Positions 33,074 to 42,595 of a stretch of DNA of 64,000 bases are shown piece by piece. The stretch covers positions 54,839 to 118,838 of the forward strand of contig JAVEZY010000005.1 in assembly GCA_034002745.1 (NCBI GenBank). Reading direction: 5' to 3'. Origin of the DNA: JAITWN01 sp034002745 (GTDB taxonomy: Bacteria; Pseudomonadota; Gammaproteobacteria; SZUA-140). Every line of letters starts with the position of its first letter. The first letter of the stretch is position 1. A program made the position numbers and the translations under genes. A model generated the notes under the pieces. That model made no database searches and was not told the DNA's origin. It worked only from the letters and a program-made list of their open reading frames with translations.

Positions 33074-34702
33074 TCAGGGCCGCGTGGTATCGGAAGCATT
33101 TCGCGGCGTGCTGAACGCGCGCGGCGACCACGGGTCTTCCTCTTCCCTCGTGCGCGTCGGGATATCCGCCTCGCGCCCGCCGAGGAGTGCGAGCGCTGCT
33201 TCGATGGCGGCGTGCAGTTCGGCCTCGCGCCTGTCCTGCGGCAGGTCATCCGGCCGGTAGCGGATCCGCTGTACTCTCCTCACCGCCGCATGCAGCGCTG
33301 CGTCGGTTCCATGCTGTCGTTCGCGCCGTTCCAGCCCTTCTTCCAGCGTGCGCGCGCCGAGAGCGTCCAGCAGCCGCTGCAGCGGATCGCTCGCAGCCGA
33401 TGACGATGGCCGCGCGCCGGCGTGCCCGCGCCGTCGCGTCCATCCCCAGGCGGCGAGCGTCATCAGCCAGGCAATGGCGAGAGCGATCGTCGTCATGCGC
33501 CAGAATTCCGAGTCATCGCTGCTGTCCCGGGCGCTGGTCACGGTGGTTTGCGCCGTGACCGGGACGGCGTCACGGGGCATGGTCGAGGGTTCGACCCGCA
33601 GAGGCGTCCCGGCCACTTCGAGCACCCTCATGGAGGCTGTCGCGGGTTCGAAATAGGCTTGCGCCAGCGCCGGGCTGGCTGTCACGCCCTCGTGCTCGGC
33701 AAGCAGGTGGCCGCGGTAGACAGCGATGCTGACCGGCTCTCCCGCGGCATCGAGTTCGACGCGTCGCTGCGGCGGATCCATGTAGGCGCGCACGCCCGTG
33801 AGCGCATCGGCGAGCGGGGCCGCGAGGGGAAGGCGGTTCAGACCGCTGCGGCTGCGCAGTTCTATTTCCCAGGCGACAGGTTCGCCCGCATGCAGGATTT
33901 CCGGCATCGTCGCCGTCACTTCCGGGCGTCCGATCAAGGCATCCGATACGCCCGGCGGCAAGGGGATCGCTTCGATGCGCTGCTCGGAAAACGGCAGCCG
34001 CCAGCTTCGGCCCTGACGCGTCTCCACCCGTACTTCCGGCAGCATAAGCAACAGTTCACCCGCCTGCGTCGGGCTCACCGCCCAAGCGCTGCGGTTCACC
34101 CGATATTCGATGCCGTCAATGCTTTCGCTGCGCTCTTCGACCGGAAGCGCATGCGCTTCGAACTCGCGCGGACGCGATTCCAGCGGTCCGCCGAGGCGTG
34201 CTCCCGCAAGCTCCACCCGGTAATAGAGGTCGAGCCAGAGCAAGGTCTGTTCGCCGACATGGAGACGGTCACGCGCCACTCCGCTGCGTACGAAAGCCTC
34301 GGGCCGCGCGTCCGCCGGCAGCGGCAGCACGCGCAGCGTGATCGCCTCGGTGCTCAGGCCATCCACCGAAAATGAGGGAATGCGCAGCACGCCCGCCCGG
34401 CGCGGAAACAGCTCCACGCTCACGCTGGAGGTGGCACGGCCGCGGGCGCGCGCGGTGCTGAAGCGGAAATCCGCGCGCGGCGTGCCGAATTCGAAGTCGG
34501 GACTGAGCACGGTGAGGTCCACATTCGGCGCCACGCCTTCGGCGCGAAGACGCGTGTCGCTGCCGCTCAGCGACAGGGTGAGCACCGCGTGCTCGTTGAT
34601 ATAGAACTCGCTGCGGTCGACTTCGGCAATGAATTCGGCGGCGCGCAGCGGCGCTGCCGCCATCATCAGCAGACACAGGACGAGCGATGCCAATCTCACC
34701 AC
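33074..34702 (-). CDS. batD: BatD-like protein (aerotolerance operon)
   Basis: A 542-residue protein: signal peptide, long beta-sandwich periplasmic region, one membrane helix around residue 405 (IALAIAWLMTLAAWGW), and a cytoplasmic tail. It matches the BatD/oxygen-tolerance family (EFIAEVDRSEFYINEHAVLTLSLSG near the start). Usually found with BatA, BatB and MoxR; the biochemical role is unknown. It is the last gene of the minus-strand Bat operon, overlapping the previous gene by 7 bases, and ends against the DsbA-like gene with no gap. Confidence 0.87.
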   Translation of the reverse strand: MVRLASLVLCLLMMAAAPLRAAEFIAEVDRSEFYINEHAVLTLSLSGSDTRLRAEGVAPNVDLTVLSPDFEFGTPRADFRFSTARARGRATSSVSVELFPRRAGVLRIPSFSVDGLSTEAITLRVLPLPADARPEAFVRSGVARDRLHVGEQTLLWLDLYYRVELAGARLGGPLESRPREFEAHALPVEERSESIDGIEYRVNRSAWAVSPTQAGELLLMLPEVRVETRQGRSWRLPFSEQRIEAIPLPPGVSDALIGRPEVTATMPEILHAGEPVAWEIELRSRSGLNRLPLAAPLADALTGVRAYMDPPQRRVELDAAGEPVSIAVYRGHLLAEHEGVTASPALAQAYFEPATASMRVLEVAGTPLRVEPSTMPRDAVPVTAQTTVTSARDSSDDSEFWRMTTIALAIAWLMTLAAWGWTRRRGHAGARPSSSAASDPLQRLLDALGARTLEEGLERRERQHGTDAALHAAVRRVQRIRYRPDDLPQDRREAELHAAIEAALALLGGREADIPTRTREEEDPWSPRAFSTPRNASDTTRP

Positions 34703-36435
34703 GGCTGCGTCTCCGGCAGCAGGACCCGTTTGGCGTCCATGATCATGAAGCGATGCCGCAACACCTCGCGCGGATCGTCCGCCACCGGGGGCAGCGCCAT
34801 GCCGGAACGCTGATCCGCGAAGCGGTGTGCGGCGGCGAGTCCATCGCTCCGGTCCTCAGGCGTCCCCGCTGCCCTGATCGATCCTGTGCCTGCCAGCGGC
34901 GCAGCGCGACCAGCGGCATCTTCGACGCCTGCGTCGCCCGCGGCGTCGGGCGCTTCGGCGATGGCGTCCTGTGCCGTCTTCGTCTGATGCGCGAAATCCG
35001 TGTGTCGCGAATCGAGTCCGTCGCTTCCCGATTGTTCACCGCCATCGAGCAGACGCTGCAGCAGGGCACGGTTGCGTGCCGCGCGTGTGTGGCCGGGATA
35101 CAGATCGAGTACCCGGTCGAGGAGCGCCACGGCATCGCCGATGTCATCCATGCGCGCCGCGGCGTTCGCCTCGTTGAACCACGCCGCCGCGCGCTCGCGC
35201 TCATCCTCCGCCAGCGTGGCGGCGACACCGAAGAATGATCTGGCGGTAGCCCAGTTCTTGCTGCGCCAGGCTGCGGCGCCGGCTCCCATCTTTCCGCGAT
35301 AGCCGCCGACGCTCTCGTATAGTAGCGCCGCCCGTTCGTAGTCGCCTGCCTGCAGGGCGCCCCAGGCCAGGCGTTCATCCCAGGGCGCGGCGCCGGCTTC
35401 ATCGGTCCCGGTAAGGATGCCCAGCGACAGGGCGAGCGGCATGGCGAGGACGGCCGGCGAAAGGTAGCGGCGGCCCTGCAACAGGACGAGGAGCAGCGCG
35501 GGCGCGAGCAGCCAGGCATAGAGCGGCATGCCCGGTGTGCGTTCGGTGCCTGCATCCCGGACTTCCAGCGCGGCGATGCCGGCAAGGAGATAATCAATGT
35601 CAGTGTTGTCCGCGCGCATGTCGGCATAGCGTCCGCCACTGTGCACGGCAAGGCGGACGAGTGTCTCGCGATCCAGACGCGATATGTGCATGCCGCCGCT
35701 CTCGTCCCGCAGATAGCCGCGGGCCCCCGCGATCGGCGCGCCGTTCGGGCTGCCCACGCCGAGGGCGAAAACCGGGATGCGGCGCTCGGCGAGACGATTG
35801 GCGGCTGCATTCACCGCCGCGGAGTCACCGGTTTCGCCATCGCTCACGATGAGTATGGCGCGCGCTTCGGCGGGCGACAGTTCCAGAGTCGCCGCCGCGG
35901 TCTCCAGCGCCTGTACCAGATTGCTGCCCTGATGCCTCGTCAATCCGGGTTCGAGGGCATCGACATACCCGCGCAGCAGCGCGAGATCATGCGTCAGCGG
36001 CAACACGCGATAGGCCTGCGCGGAAAAGGCGATCAGCGCCATCCGCTCGCCCTGCAGGCGATCGATCAGATCATGCACCTCCATGCGTGCCCGCTGCAGT
36101 CGTCCGGGTGCCGGGTCCGCCGCCGTCATCGACGGGGAAATATCGAACACCAGCGCCAGATCGATCGCGCGCCGCGGCTGCTCCTCATCACGATCGACGA
36201 GCACCGGTCCGGCAGCGGCGACAGCGGCCAGTGTCGCGGCGGCCATCACCCATCCCATGCCGAAGCTTCGCTGTGCGGCCGTCCACGGCGCCAGCCAGCG
36301 CAGCAGCGCGGGATCGGCATAGGCGCTGAGCAAGCCGCGGCGCCGTCGCTTCAGGGCCAGCAGGATCAGGGCACAGAGCGGAATCAGCATCAGCCACCAG
36401 GGATGCTGGAATGACACGGCCGGTATGGTGCTCAT
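34696..36435 (-). CDS. batB: BatB-BatC fusion (VWA domain plus TPR)
   Basis: A 579-residue membrane protein: two N-terminal membrane helices, a von Willebrand A domain (~80-285) with MIDAS DISPSMT and DGETGDS, two further hydrophobic helices (~310-350), and a C-terminal TPR region (~375-460), then a low-complexity tail. BatB and BatC are separate genes in Bacteroides; here they are fused. ATG at 36435 overlaps the batA stop by 4 bases. Confidence 0.88.
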   Translation of the reverse strand: MSTIPAVSFQHPWWLMLIPLCALILLALKRRRRGLLSAYADPALLRWLAPWTAAQRSFGMGWVMAAATLAAVAAAGPVLVDRDEEQPRRAIDLALVFDISPSMTAADPAPGRLQRARMEVHDLIDRLQGERMALIAFSAQAYRVLPLTHDLALLRGYVDALEPGLTRHQGSNLVQALETAAATLELSPAEARAILIVSDGETGDSAAVNAAANRLAERRIPVFALGVGSPNGAPIAGARGYLRDESGGMHISRLDRETLVRLAVHSGGRYADMRADNTDIDYLLAGIAALEVRDAGTERTPGMPLYAWLLAPALLLVLLQGRRYLSPAVLAMPLALSLGILTGTDEAGAAPWDERLAWGALQAGDYERAALLYESVGGYRGKMGAGAAAWRSKNWATARSFFGVAATLAEDERERAAAWFNEANAAARMDDIGDAVALLDRVLDLYPGHTRAARNRALLQRLLDGGEQSGSDGLDSRHTDFAHQTKTAQDAIAEAPDAAGDAGVEDAAGRAAPLAGTGSIRAAGTPEDRSDGLAAAHRFADQRSGMALPPVADDPREVLRHRFMIMDAKRVLLPETQPW

Positions 36436-37406
36436 CTCGCTGCCTCGCGGCGACGGCTCGCCTCGGCCAGCAGCAGGCATCCCAGGCCGAGCATGATGAG
36501 CAGAGGATAGGATTCGACGCGCGTCAGCGGCGCTTCGGCGCGCGCGCTTTCGACTTCATGGATGCGGCGCAGCACTTCGTCCATGTCCGCGGGAGAGGCG
36601 ATGTGGTGGTGCGTGCCGCCGCTGGTTTCGGCCAGCTGGGCGAGGAGTGCATTGTCGGGTGGCAGTTCGCGGTAGATCGTTTCGCCGTTGCCGAGCGGAA
36701 AGGGAACCGCGCCTTCGCGGCCGAAGCCGAGCGCATGGATGCGCATGCCATGCTGGCGCGCCAGCGCCGCGGCGGCCCGCGGACGGATGTCGCCCGCCGT
36801 GTCCGTGCCGTCGGTGAGCAGGATGAGCGCGCGGGGCAGGTCGGATCCCGCCGCGCTGCGGTGAACCGCGAGCGCGATCGCATCGCCGAGCGCCGTCCGT
36901 TCCCCCGCCAGCGAGGGATCGAGCTCGGCGACCATGGCCATGGCAGCCGCGCGGTCGGTGGTCGCCGGCATGTAGGTGAAGGCGCTGTCCGCGAAGACGA
37001 GCAGGCTGGCGCGCAGGCGCTCGCTGCGATCGAGAAAGCGTGCGAGAGAGGTCTTCACCATTTCGAGCCGGCTGAGTGGGCGGCCATCGGCGCTGTAATC
37101 GAGTGCCCGCATCGAGCCCGAAAGGTCCACCGCGATGACGAGATCGTAGGCGGGAACGCGGGCGGCGGAAGCGGGATCGTCCCATTGCGGACGGGCGAGG
37201 GCGATCGTGAGCAGCAGACATCCGGCCACCCACAGCGCGGGCGTCACCAGACCGCGCACCGGCGCGGGACGCAATCCGGCGATGAGCGGCGCGAGCGGAT
37301 GGATCAGGGCTTCGGCACGCGCCGTGCGCCGGATATGGTGCAGGTACCACAGGAGTGGCGGCAGTGGCAGCGCGGCCAGCCAGAGCGGCGCGGCGAAATC
37401 AGGCAT
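36432..37406 (-). CDS. batA: BatA-like VWA membrane protein
   Basis: A 324-residue protein with two N-terminal helices, a von Willebrand A domain (~90-275; MIDAS VDLSGSM and LLTDGTDTAG) and a C-terminal helix (YPLLIMLGLGCLLLAEA). Together with BatB it probably forms a membrane complex handled by the MoxR ATPase. Overlaps both neighbours. Confidence 0.9.
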   Translation of the reverse strand: MPDFAAPLWLAALPLPPLLWYLHHIRRTARAEALIHPLAPLIAGLRPAPVRGLVTPALWVAGCLLLTIALARPQWDDPASAARVPAYDLVIAVDLSGSMRALDYSADGRPLSRLEMVKTSLARFLDRSERLRASLLVFADSAFTYMPATTDRAAAMAMVAELDPSLAGERTALGDAIALAVHRSAAGSDLPRALILLTDGTDTAGDIRPRAAAALARQHGMRIHALGFGREGAVPFPLGNGETIYRELPPDNALLAQLAETSGGTHHHIASPADMDEVLRRIHEVESARAEAPLTRVESYPLLIMLGLGCLLLAEASRRREAAR

Positions 37407-37842
37407 GATCGCCCCGCTTCAGCCAGGAGTCGGCCAGCGTGAACACTCCACCGGTCAGCGGATGTTCCTCATGCTGATAGCGCACGCGCTGCAGTGCGCG
37501 CAGCCAGTGACGCCAGCTTTCCGCGTCGACTCCGGCGGGCGGGCCTTCGGGATCCAGGGCCGGCAAACCGAGGCCGATGCGCAGCAGTGCGCACAGACGA
37601 TAGGCGGCTTCACGATCGCCGACGGTGCCGGTTTCCCATGCGGCCCGCAGCGCGGCGAGGCGCTGCATCGCTTCACGTTCCGCGGGCATCGAAGCTGCTG
37701 CCGGCGTTCGCTGCCGCAGCCTCCACCGGCGCCATGCGACGGCGGCGAGGACAGAGGCCGCGATCAGCAGCGCCGCCGCCGCGCCCGTCGCGGAGGGCGG
37801 CGCCAGCATCTCGATGTCCGCGAGTGCGTCGAGCGGGTCCAT
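37399..37842 (-). CDS. DUF4381 small membrane protein of the Bat operon
   Basis: A 147-residue protein with a single membrane helix near residues 19-37 (GAAAALLIAASVLAAVAW) and a helical cytoplasmic part (AYRLCALLRIGLGLP, SWRHWLRALQRVRYQ). DUF4381 proteins are encoded between the DUF58 and BatA genes in proteobacterial Bat operons. The ATG at 37842 overlaps the DUF58 stop. Confidence 0.85.
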   Translation of the reverse strand: MDPLDALADIEMLAPPSATGAAAALLIAASVLAAVAWRRWRLRQRTPAAASMPAEREAMQRLAALRAAWETGTVGDREAAYRLCALLRIGLGLPALDPEGPPAGVDAESWRHWLRALQRVRYQHEEHPLTGGVFTLADSWLKRGDHA

Positions 37843-38729
37843 CACAGCATGGAGGCAATCTGGGGCAACAGGTCGCGGCAGTTGCTGACGGTCAGCGCGC
37901 CGATGCCGAGCGCTGCGCACTGGTGGGTGAAACGGGCGTCCCGTTCCGCTGCCGCGGCGGCATAGCGACGGCGCAGTCCAGCATCATCGGTATCCACCAG
38001 CACCGGCTTGCCACCGTTCGGGGCGACCAGTCTCAGCAATCCCGCGGCGGGAAGTTCACGCTCGGCATCGTCGATGATGCGAATGGCTGTGACCGGCGGC
38101 CGTCCGCTGGCCGGCAGGTAGTCCGCCAGCGAAGCGGCTCCGTCGAGCAGGTCGTGAAAGTCGCTGATCAGCACCATCGCTGCGCCGGCGGGAGGTTCCG
38201 GGCGGCGGACGTCCGCGCCGGGCTCCCAGGCCGGTGGCGCTGCCGCCGCGCGCAGCAGCGGCAGAATGCCTGGCAGCGTGCCGGCGGCGGGAAAATGCGC
38301 GCTGCGCTGCGCCAGCACCATGCCCGATACCGCGCCCTGGCTGGCCAGCGTGCGGAAGGCCAGCAGTGCCGCGATGCGGGCGGCGGTCGCGGCCTTGAGT
38401 TCGCGGCGGGTGCCGAACATCATCGATGGCCGGCGATCGATGAGAAGGAAGAGATCGCGGCGCCGGTCCGCGATAAACACCTTGCTCATCGGGCGGCCGC
38501 TGCGGGCTGTGGCGCGCCAGTCCATGTGGCGCGGATCGTCGCCCGGCTGATAGGTCCGGCTTTCGAGCAGGTCCAGCCCCTCGCCGCGGTGTTGGCCCGG
38601 GGAAACGCCGGTCAGGGTGTCTGCTGCCTGGCGTCGCAGGCGACCATGGAGCGCTATCAGGCGTAGGCGCTCGAATTCCTCCTCGGCGACCAGCGCGGCG
38701 GGGGCTGCTTTCAGGGCACCGGCACGCAT
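37842..38729 (-). CDS. DUF58 protein of the MoxR/Bat operon
   Basis: A 295-residue protein with the DUF58 signature GEGLDLLESRTYQPGDDPRHMDWRATAR, followed by a VWA-like fold (LFLLIDRRPSMMFG, VLISDFHDLL). Common partner of MoxR ATPases; role in assembling or inserting a cofactor or complex is proposed but unproven. ATG at 38729 lies 19 bases inside the moxR end. Confidence 0.9.
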   Translation of the reverse strand: MRAGALKAAPAALVAEEEFERLRLIALHGRLRRQAADTLTGVSPGQHRGEGLDLLESRTYQPGDDPRHMDWRATARSGRPMSKVFIADRRRDLFLLIDRRPSMMFGTRRELKAATAARIAALLAFRTLASQGAVSGMVLAQRSAHFPAAGTLPGILPLLRAAAAPPAWEPGADVRRPEPPAGAAMVLISDFHDLLDGAASLADYLPASGRPPVTAIRIIDDAERELPAAGLLRLVAPNGGKPVLVDTDDAGLRRRYAAAAAERDARFTHQCAALGIGALTVSNCRDLLPQIASML

Positions 38730-39658
38730 GCGATGAGGCGTTCGACGATGTCTTCGGCGCTGGCGCCCGCGGCGCGCGCGGCGAAGGTGAGTCCGATGCG
38801 GTGCGCCAGCACGTCCGGCGCCAGCGCAATGATGTCGTCCGGCTCGACGAAATCGCGGCCGCGCAGCCAGGCGCGCGCGCGGGCGGTGTCGATCAGCGCC
38901 AGGGTCGCGCGCGGCGAGGCGCCGTGGCTCAGCCACGAGGCCAGGTTCTCATCGCGCTCGCCCGGCCTGCGCGTGGCGCCGACCAGCGCCACCGCATAGC
39001 GCTCCAGCATCTCGTCGACGTATGTGGCGCCCGCCGCCGCGCGCGCGGCGAGCAGGTGTTCGCGCCCGAGCGGAGCGGGCGTCGCAGGGGCGGCGCCGGC
39101 GCCTCGATCGAGGCGCAGGATGGCGAGTTCCTCTTCCGGTGACGGATAATCGACGCACACCCGCATCTGGAAGCGATCGAGCTGTGCCTCCGGCAGCGGA
39201 TAGGTACCCTCCTGCTCCAGCGGATTCTGCGTGGCGATGACCATGAAGGTGTCCGGAAGCTGATGGCTGGTGCCGCCGACCGTGACCTGATGCTCCTGCA
39301 TCGCCTCGAGCAGCGCCGATTGGACCTTCGGTGGGGCGCGGTTGATCTCGTCGGCGAGCACGATCTCGCTGAATATCGGCCCGCGCACGAAGCGAAAAGC
39401 TCCCTCGCCGGGCGTGTAGATCTCGGTGCCGGTGATGTCGCCAGGGATCATGTCGGGAGTGAACTGGATGCGGCGAAAGCTCATGGCCATGCCATCGGCG
39501 AGCGCGCGGACCGCGGTGGTCTTGGCGAGGCCGGGAGGACCTTCGATGAGCAGGTGGCCGCCTGTCAGCACACCGACCAGCAGGCGCTCGATCAGCCGAG
39601 GCTGACCGACGACGCTGTGTTCGATGCGGGCGCGCAGTGAATCGATGCTTTCTTTCAT
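38711..39658 (-). CDS. moxR: MoxR-family AAA+ ATPase
   Basis: A 315-residue AAA+ ATPase: Walker A EGPPGLAKTT (residues ~39-48), Walker B with ADEINRAPPKVQ, sensor 1 IATQNPLEQEGTYPLPEAQLDRF, and the lid domain. MoxR proteins are chaperone-like ATPases acting with VWA proteins. First gene of the minus-strand operon; a 222-base gap separates it from the divergent ccmA. Confidence 0.94.
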   Translation of the reverse strand: MKESIDSLRARIEHSVVGQPRLIERLLVGVLTGGHLLIEGPPGLAKTTAVRALADGMAMSFRRIQFTPDMIPGDITGTEIYTPGEGAFRFVRGPIFSEIVLADEINRAPPKVQSALLEAMQEHQVTVGGTSHQLPDTFMVIATQNPLEQEGTYPLPEAQLDRFQMRVCVDYPSPEEELAILRLDRGAGAAPATPAPLGREHLLAARAAAGATYVDEMLERYAVALVGATRRPGERDENLASWLSHGASPRATLALIDTARARAWLRGRDFVEPDDIIALAPDVLAHRIGLTFAARAAGASAEDIVERLIACVPVP

Positions 39659-39880
39659 CGGAGCATGGAGATCGTTGTGAGCAAGATACTAGAAACGCGG
39701 CGAAAGGGCACGTTCGCGGCCGCCCGCGGCGCCTGTCCGGGCGGACGGTATCATCCGGCCGGCAACTTGCGTAATAATAGGCGCCGATTCAGATCCGGTA
39801 CGTCTGCATGTCCGACACTGTGCTAAGATATTTCCGATTCCGAAATTGTCGATCACGGCGCAAGGGCGGAGCCTGAGCGC

Positions 39881-40498
39881 ATGCTGAGGGGGGAGTCCCT
39901 GGCGGCGGTCCGAGGCGACCGCAGGCTGTTCGCGGAACTGAATTTCGATCTTCAGGCCGGCGAGATGCTCTACGTCGGCGGTCCCAACGGCAGCGGCAAG
40001 ACGACGCTGCTGCGCATGATTTGCGGCCTGGTGCTGCCGGTCGCCGGTCGGGTTCTCTGGGGTGGCGAGGACATCCAGTCCCTGGATGACGCATACCGGG
40101 CGGATCTGCTCTACTGCGGACATCATACGGCGCTGAAAGACGACCTGACGGGGCTCGAGAATCTGCGCTTCGCCAGCATGCTCGGTGGTCGGCCGGTGAA
40201 TGAGGACGAGGCGCTGGCCGCTCTGGAGCGCATGGGGATGTTCGAGGTGGCGGATCTGCCGGCCCGCGTGATGTCGCAGGGCCAGAAGCGTCGCGTCAAC
40301 CTCGCCCGGCTGTTGCTGACGCGGGCGCGGCTGTGGGTGCTGGACGAACCGTTCACCGCACTCGACGCCGCGGCGGTCGAAGCGCTGCGGGCGACCCTCG
40401 CCGATCATCTGCGCGCAGGCGGAATGCTGGTGCTGACGACGCATCAGCAGGCATCGTTCGACGGCATCACCGTGCGCCATGTCGAGATGGGGCAGTGA
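39881..40498 (+). CDS. ccmA: Heme exporter ATP-binding protein CcmA
   Basis: ATPase of the CcmAB(C) complex that releases holo-CcmE in System I cytochrome c maturation. 205 residues: Walker A GGPNGSGKTT near 33-42, signature MSQGQKRRVNLARLLL near 131, Walker B LWVLDEPFTALD, H-loop TTHQ. First gene of ccmABCDEFGHI. An extended -10-like TGTGCTAAGAT lies about 55 bases upstream, a weak promoter candidate. Confidence 0.96.
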   Translation: MLRGESLAAVRGDRRLFAELNFDLQAGEMLYVGGPNGSGKTTLLRMICGLVLPVAGRVLWGGEDIQSLDDAYRADLLYCGHHTALKDDLTGLENLRFASMLGGRPVNEDEALAALERMGMFEVADLPARVMSQGQKRRVNLARLLLTRARLWVLDEPFTALDAAAVEALRATLADHLRAGGMLVLTTHQQASFDGITVRHVEMGQ

Positions 40499-41178
40499 GG
40501 GGGCCGGGTCTGGCCGGGATCGTCGGCGGCGTGATCGTCCGCGATCTCACGCTGGCGGGGCGCCGTCCGGTGGACGTGATGACCGCCGTGATCTTTTTCG
40601 TCATCGTGGTCAGTCTGTTTCCGCTGGCGGTCGGGCCCGAATCCCGGACGCTGGCGACAATCGCGCCCGGCGTCGTCTGGGTTGCCGCGCTGCTGGCGTC
40701 GATGCTGTCGCTCGGGAGGCTGTTCAATGCCGACTATGCCGACGGCACGCTGGAGCAGATGCTGCTCGCGCCGCAGCCATTGTCTCTGATCGTTCTCGGC
40801 AAGGTGGCGGCGCACTGGCTGGTGGCGGGGGCGCCGCTGGTATTGATTTCACCGCTGCTCGGCCTGCAGTTCGGGCTGCCTGCGGAGGGGCTGGCGATGC
40901 TGGCACTGGCGCTGCTGCTCGGGACGCCCGCGCTCAGCCTGGTGGGCGCGCTTGGCGCGGCACTCACCATCGGGGTGCGCGGAGGCGGAGCGCTGGTGTC
41001 CCTGCTGGTGTTGCCGCTGTGCGTGCCGGTGCTGATCTTCGGCGCGGGCGCGGTCGAGGCAGCGGTGTCGGGAATGGATGCGGGGGCGCACCTGTCGCTG
41101 CTGGGCGCGTTCCTGGTGATGGCGCTGTGTTTCGGTCCCTGGGTGACCGCCGCGGCGCTGCGCATTGCGCTGGACTGA
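40495..41178 (+). CDS. ccmB: Heme exporter permease CcmB
   Basis: Six-helix permease partner of CcmA, 227 residues. Start is a GTG at 40495 overlapping the ccmA stop by 4 bases and giving MRGPGLAGIVGGVIVRDL; homologues begin similarly. Typical segments: RRPVDVMTAVIFFVIVVSLFPLAVGPE and NADYADGTLEQMLL. Confidence 0.94.
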   Translation: MRGPGLAGIVGGVIVRDLTLAGRRPVDVMTAVIFFVIVVSLFPLAVGPESRTLATIAPGVVWVAALLASMLSLGRLFNADYADGTLEQMLLAPQPLSLIVLGKVAAHWLVAGAPLVLISPLLGLQFGLPAEGLAMLALALLLGTPALSLVGALGAALTIGVRGGGALVSLLVLPLCVPVLIFGAGAVEAAVSGMDAGAHLSLLGAFLVMALCFGPWVTAAALRIALD

Positions 41179-41223
41179 ATCCGGACCGCGGTCTGCGCAT
41201 GCGGGCATAGGAAGCGGAAGCTA

Positions 41224-41970
41224 ATGGCAGTCAATTGGTTCAAGTACTCTTCTCCGGCGAGTTTCTATCCGCTCGCCGGGCGGGTGATTCCCTGGTTCGC
41301 GGCCGCTGCGGCGGTGTTCACGGTCATCGGGCTGTGGATCGGCTTCTTCGTCGCTCCCACCGATTACCAGCAGGGCGAAGCCTATCGCATCATCTACATT
41401 CACGTGCCCGCGGCATGGATGTCGATGTTCGTCTATCTGGTGATGGCCGCCTATGCCGCGCTCGGCATCGTGTTCAATACCCGGCTATCGGGGTACATGG
41501 CGCGCGCTCTCGCCCCCACTGGCGCGATGTTCACCTTCGTTGCGTTGTGGACCGGCGCGCTGTGGGGCAGGCCGATGTGGGGCGCCTGGTGGGTGTGGGA
41601 TGCGCGTCTGACCTCGGAGCTTATCCTGCTGTTCCTGTACCTCGGCTTCATTGCGCTGCATTCCGCCATCGACGATCCGCGCCGCGCGGCCCGCGCCAGC
41701 GGGTTGCTCGCCATCGTCGGCGCGGTGAATGTTCCGATCATCTATTTTTCGGTGCAGTGGTGGAACACGCTGCATCAGGGCGCTTCCATCAGCCTGACGC
41801 AGGCGCCGAGCATGGCGAAGACGATGCTGGCGGGAATGTTGGTGATGGCAGTGGCGGCCTGGTGCTATACCGTCGCCGTTGCGCTGGCGCGAGTGCGCTG
41901 CGAGATCCTGGAGCGCGAACGTCATGCCGACTGGATCGGCGATGCGCTGGCGCGGGAATCACGCTCATGA
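41224..41970 (+). CDS. ccmC: Heme-handling protein CcmC
   Basis: Six-helix protein of 248 residues that loads heme on CcmE. Contains the WWD motif WGRPMWGAWWVWDARLTSELIL and flanking His residues (IHVPAAW, ALHSAIDD). Follows ccmB after 45 bases and overlaps ccmD by 4. Confidence 0.97.
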   Translation: MAVNWFKYSSPASFYPLAGRVIPWFAAAAAVFTVIGLWIGFFVAPTDYQQGEAYRIIYIHVPAAWMSMFVYLVMAAYAALGIVFNTRLSGYMARALAPTGAMFTFVALWTGALWGRPMWGAWWVWDARLTSELILLFLYLGFIALHSAIDDPRRAARASGLLAIVGAVNVPIIYFSVQWWNTLHQGASISLTQAPSMAKTMLAGMLVMAVAAWCYTVAVALARVRCEILERERHADWIGDALARESRS

Positions 41971-42137
41971 CCGATTTTCTGGCCATGGGGGGATATGCCA
42001 CCTATGTGTGGGGATCCTTCGGCGTCACCGCGCTGCTGGTGCTTGTCGAAATCTTGCTGTTGCGCCGTCGCCGCCGAACTCTCCTGCGTCGCGCTGGTCG
42101 AACGAAGCGTAACGTTTCCATGGGGGTGGAGACTTGA
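41967..42137 (+). CDS. ccmD: Heme exporter accessory protein CcmD
   Basis: A 56-residue single-pass membrane protein (MTDFLAMGGYATYVWGSFGV, helix ~16-32, then a basic RRRRRTLLRR stretch), exactly as CcmD. Stabilises the CcmABC-CcmE complex. Identified by length, hydrophobicity and its place between ccmC and ccmE; both ends overlap neighbours. Confidence 0.93.
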   Translation: MTDFLAMGGYATYVWGSFGVTALLVLVEILLLRRRRRTLLRRAGRTKRNVSMGVET

Positions 42138-42583
42138 AACCCAGACAGAAGAGATTGATGTTCGTGGCGCTGGGGCTCATCGCCCTCGGCATCGCCACGG
42201 CGCTGGTGCTGAACGCCTTCCGCGGCAATATGGTCTTTTTCTACAGTCCTTCGGATGTGATCGCCAACGAGGCGCTGATGGATCGCACCTTCAGGCTGGG
42301 CGGCATGGTGGAAGAGGGCAGCCTGGTGCGCGAATCCGACGGCCTCACCGTGAGGTTCATGGTCACCGATACCGCGCAGAGCATTCCGGTGACCTATACG
42401 GGGATACTTCCCGACCTGTTCCGCGAAGGCCAGGGCGTCGTGACTCAGGGCCGGATGGGTGACGATGGGTTGTTCCATGCCGACGAAGTGCTGGCCAAGC
42501 ACGACGAGACCTATATGCCGCCCGAAGTCGCAGAGGCGCTGGAGCGCGCTAAATCACAGCAGGCCGGCCCGCAGGGCCTTTGA
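42134..42583 (+). CDS. ccmE: Heme chaperone CcmE
   Basis: Periplasmic membrane-anchored heme chaperone, 149 residues: N-terminal helix (~8-26), OB-fold, and the covalent heme-binding His123 in LAKHDETYMPPEV, with Tyr127 behind it. Starts at a TTG (42134) overlapping the ccmD stop. Confidence 0.96.
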   Translation: MKPRQKRLMFVALGLIALGIATALVLNAFRGNMVFFYSPSDVIANEALMDRTFRLGGMVEEGSLVRESDGLTVRFMVTDTAQSIPVTYTGILPDLFREGQGVVTQGRMGDDGLFHADEVLAKHDETYMPPEVAEALERAKSQQAGPQGL

Positions 42584-42595
42584 GGGGCAAAGACG

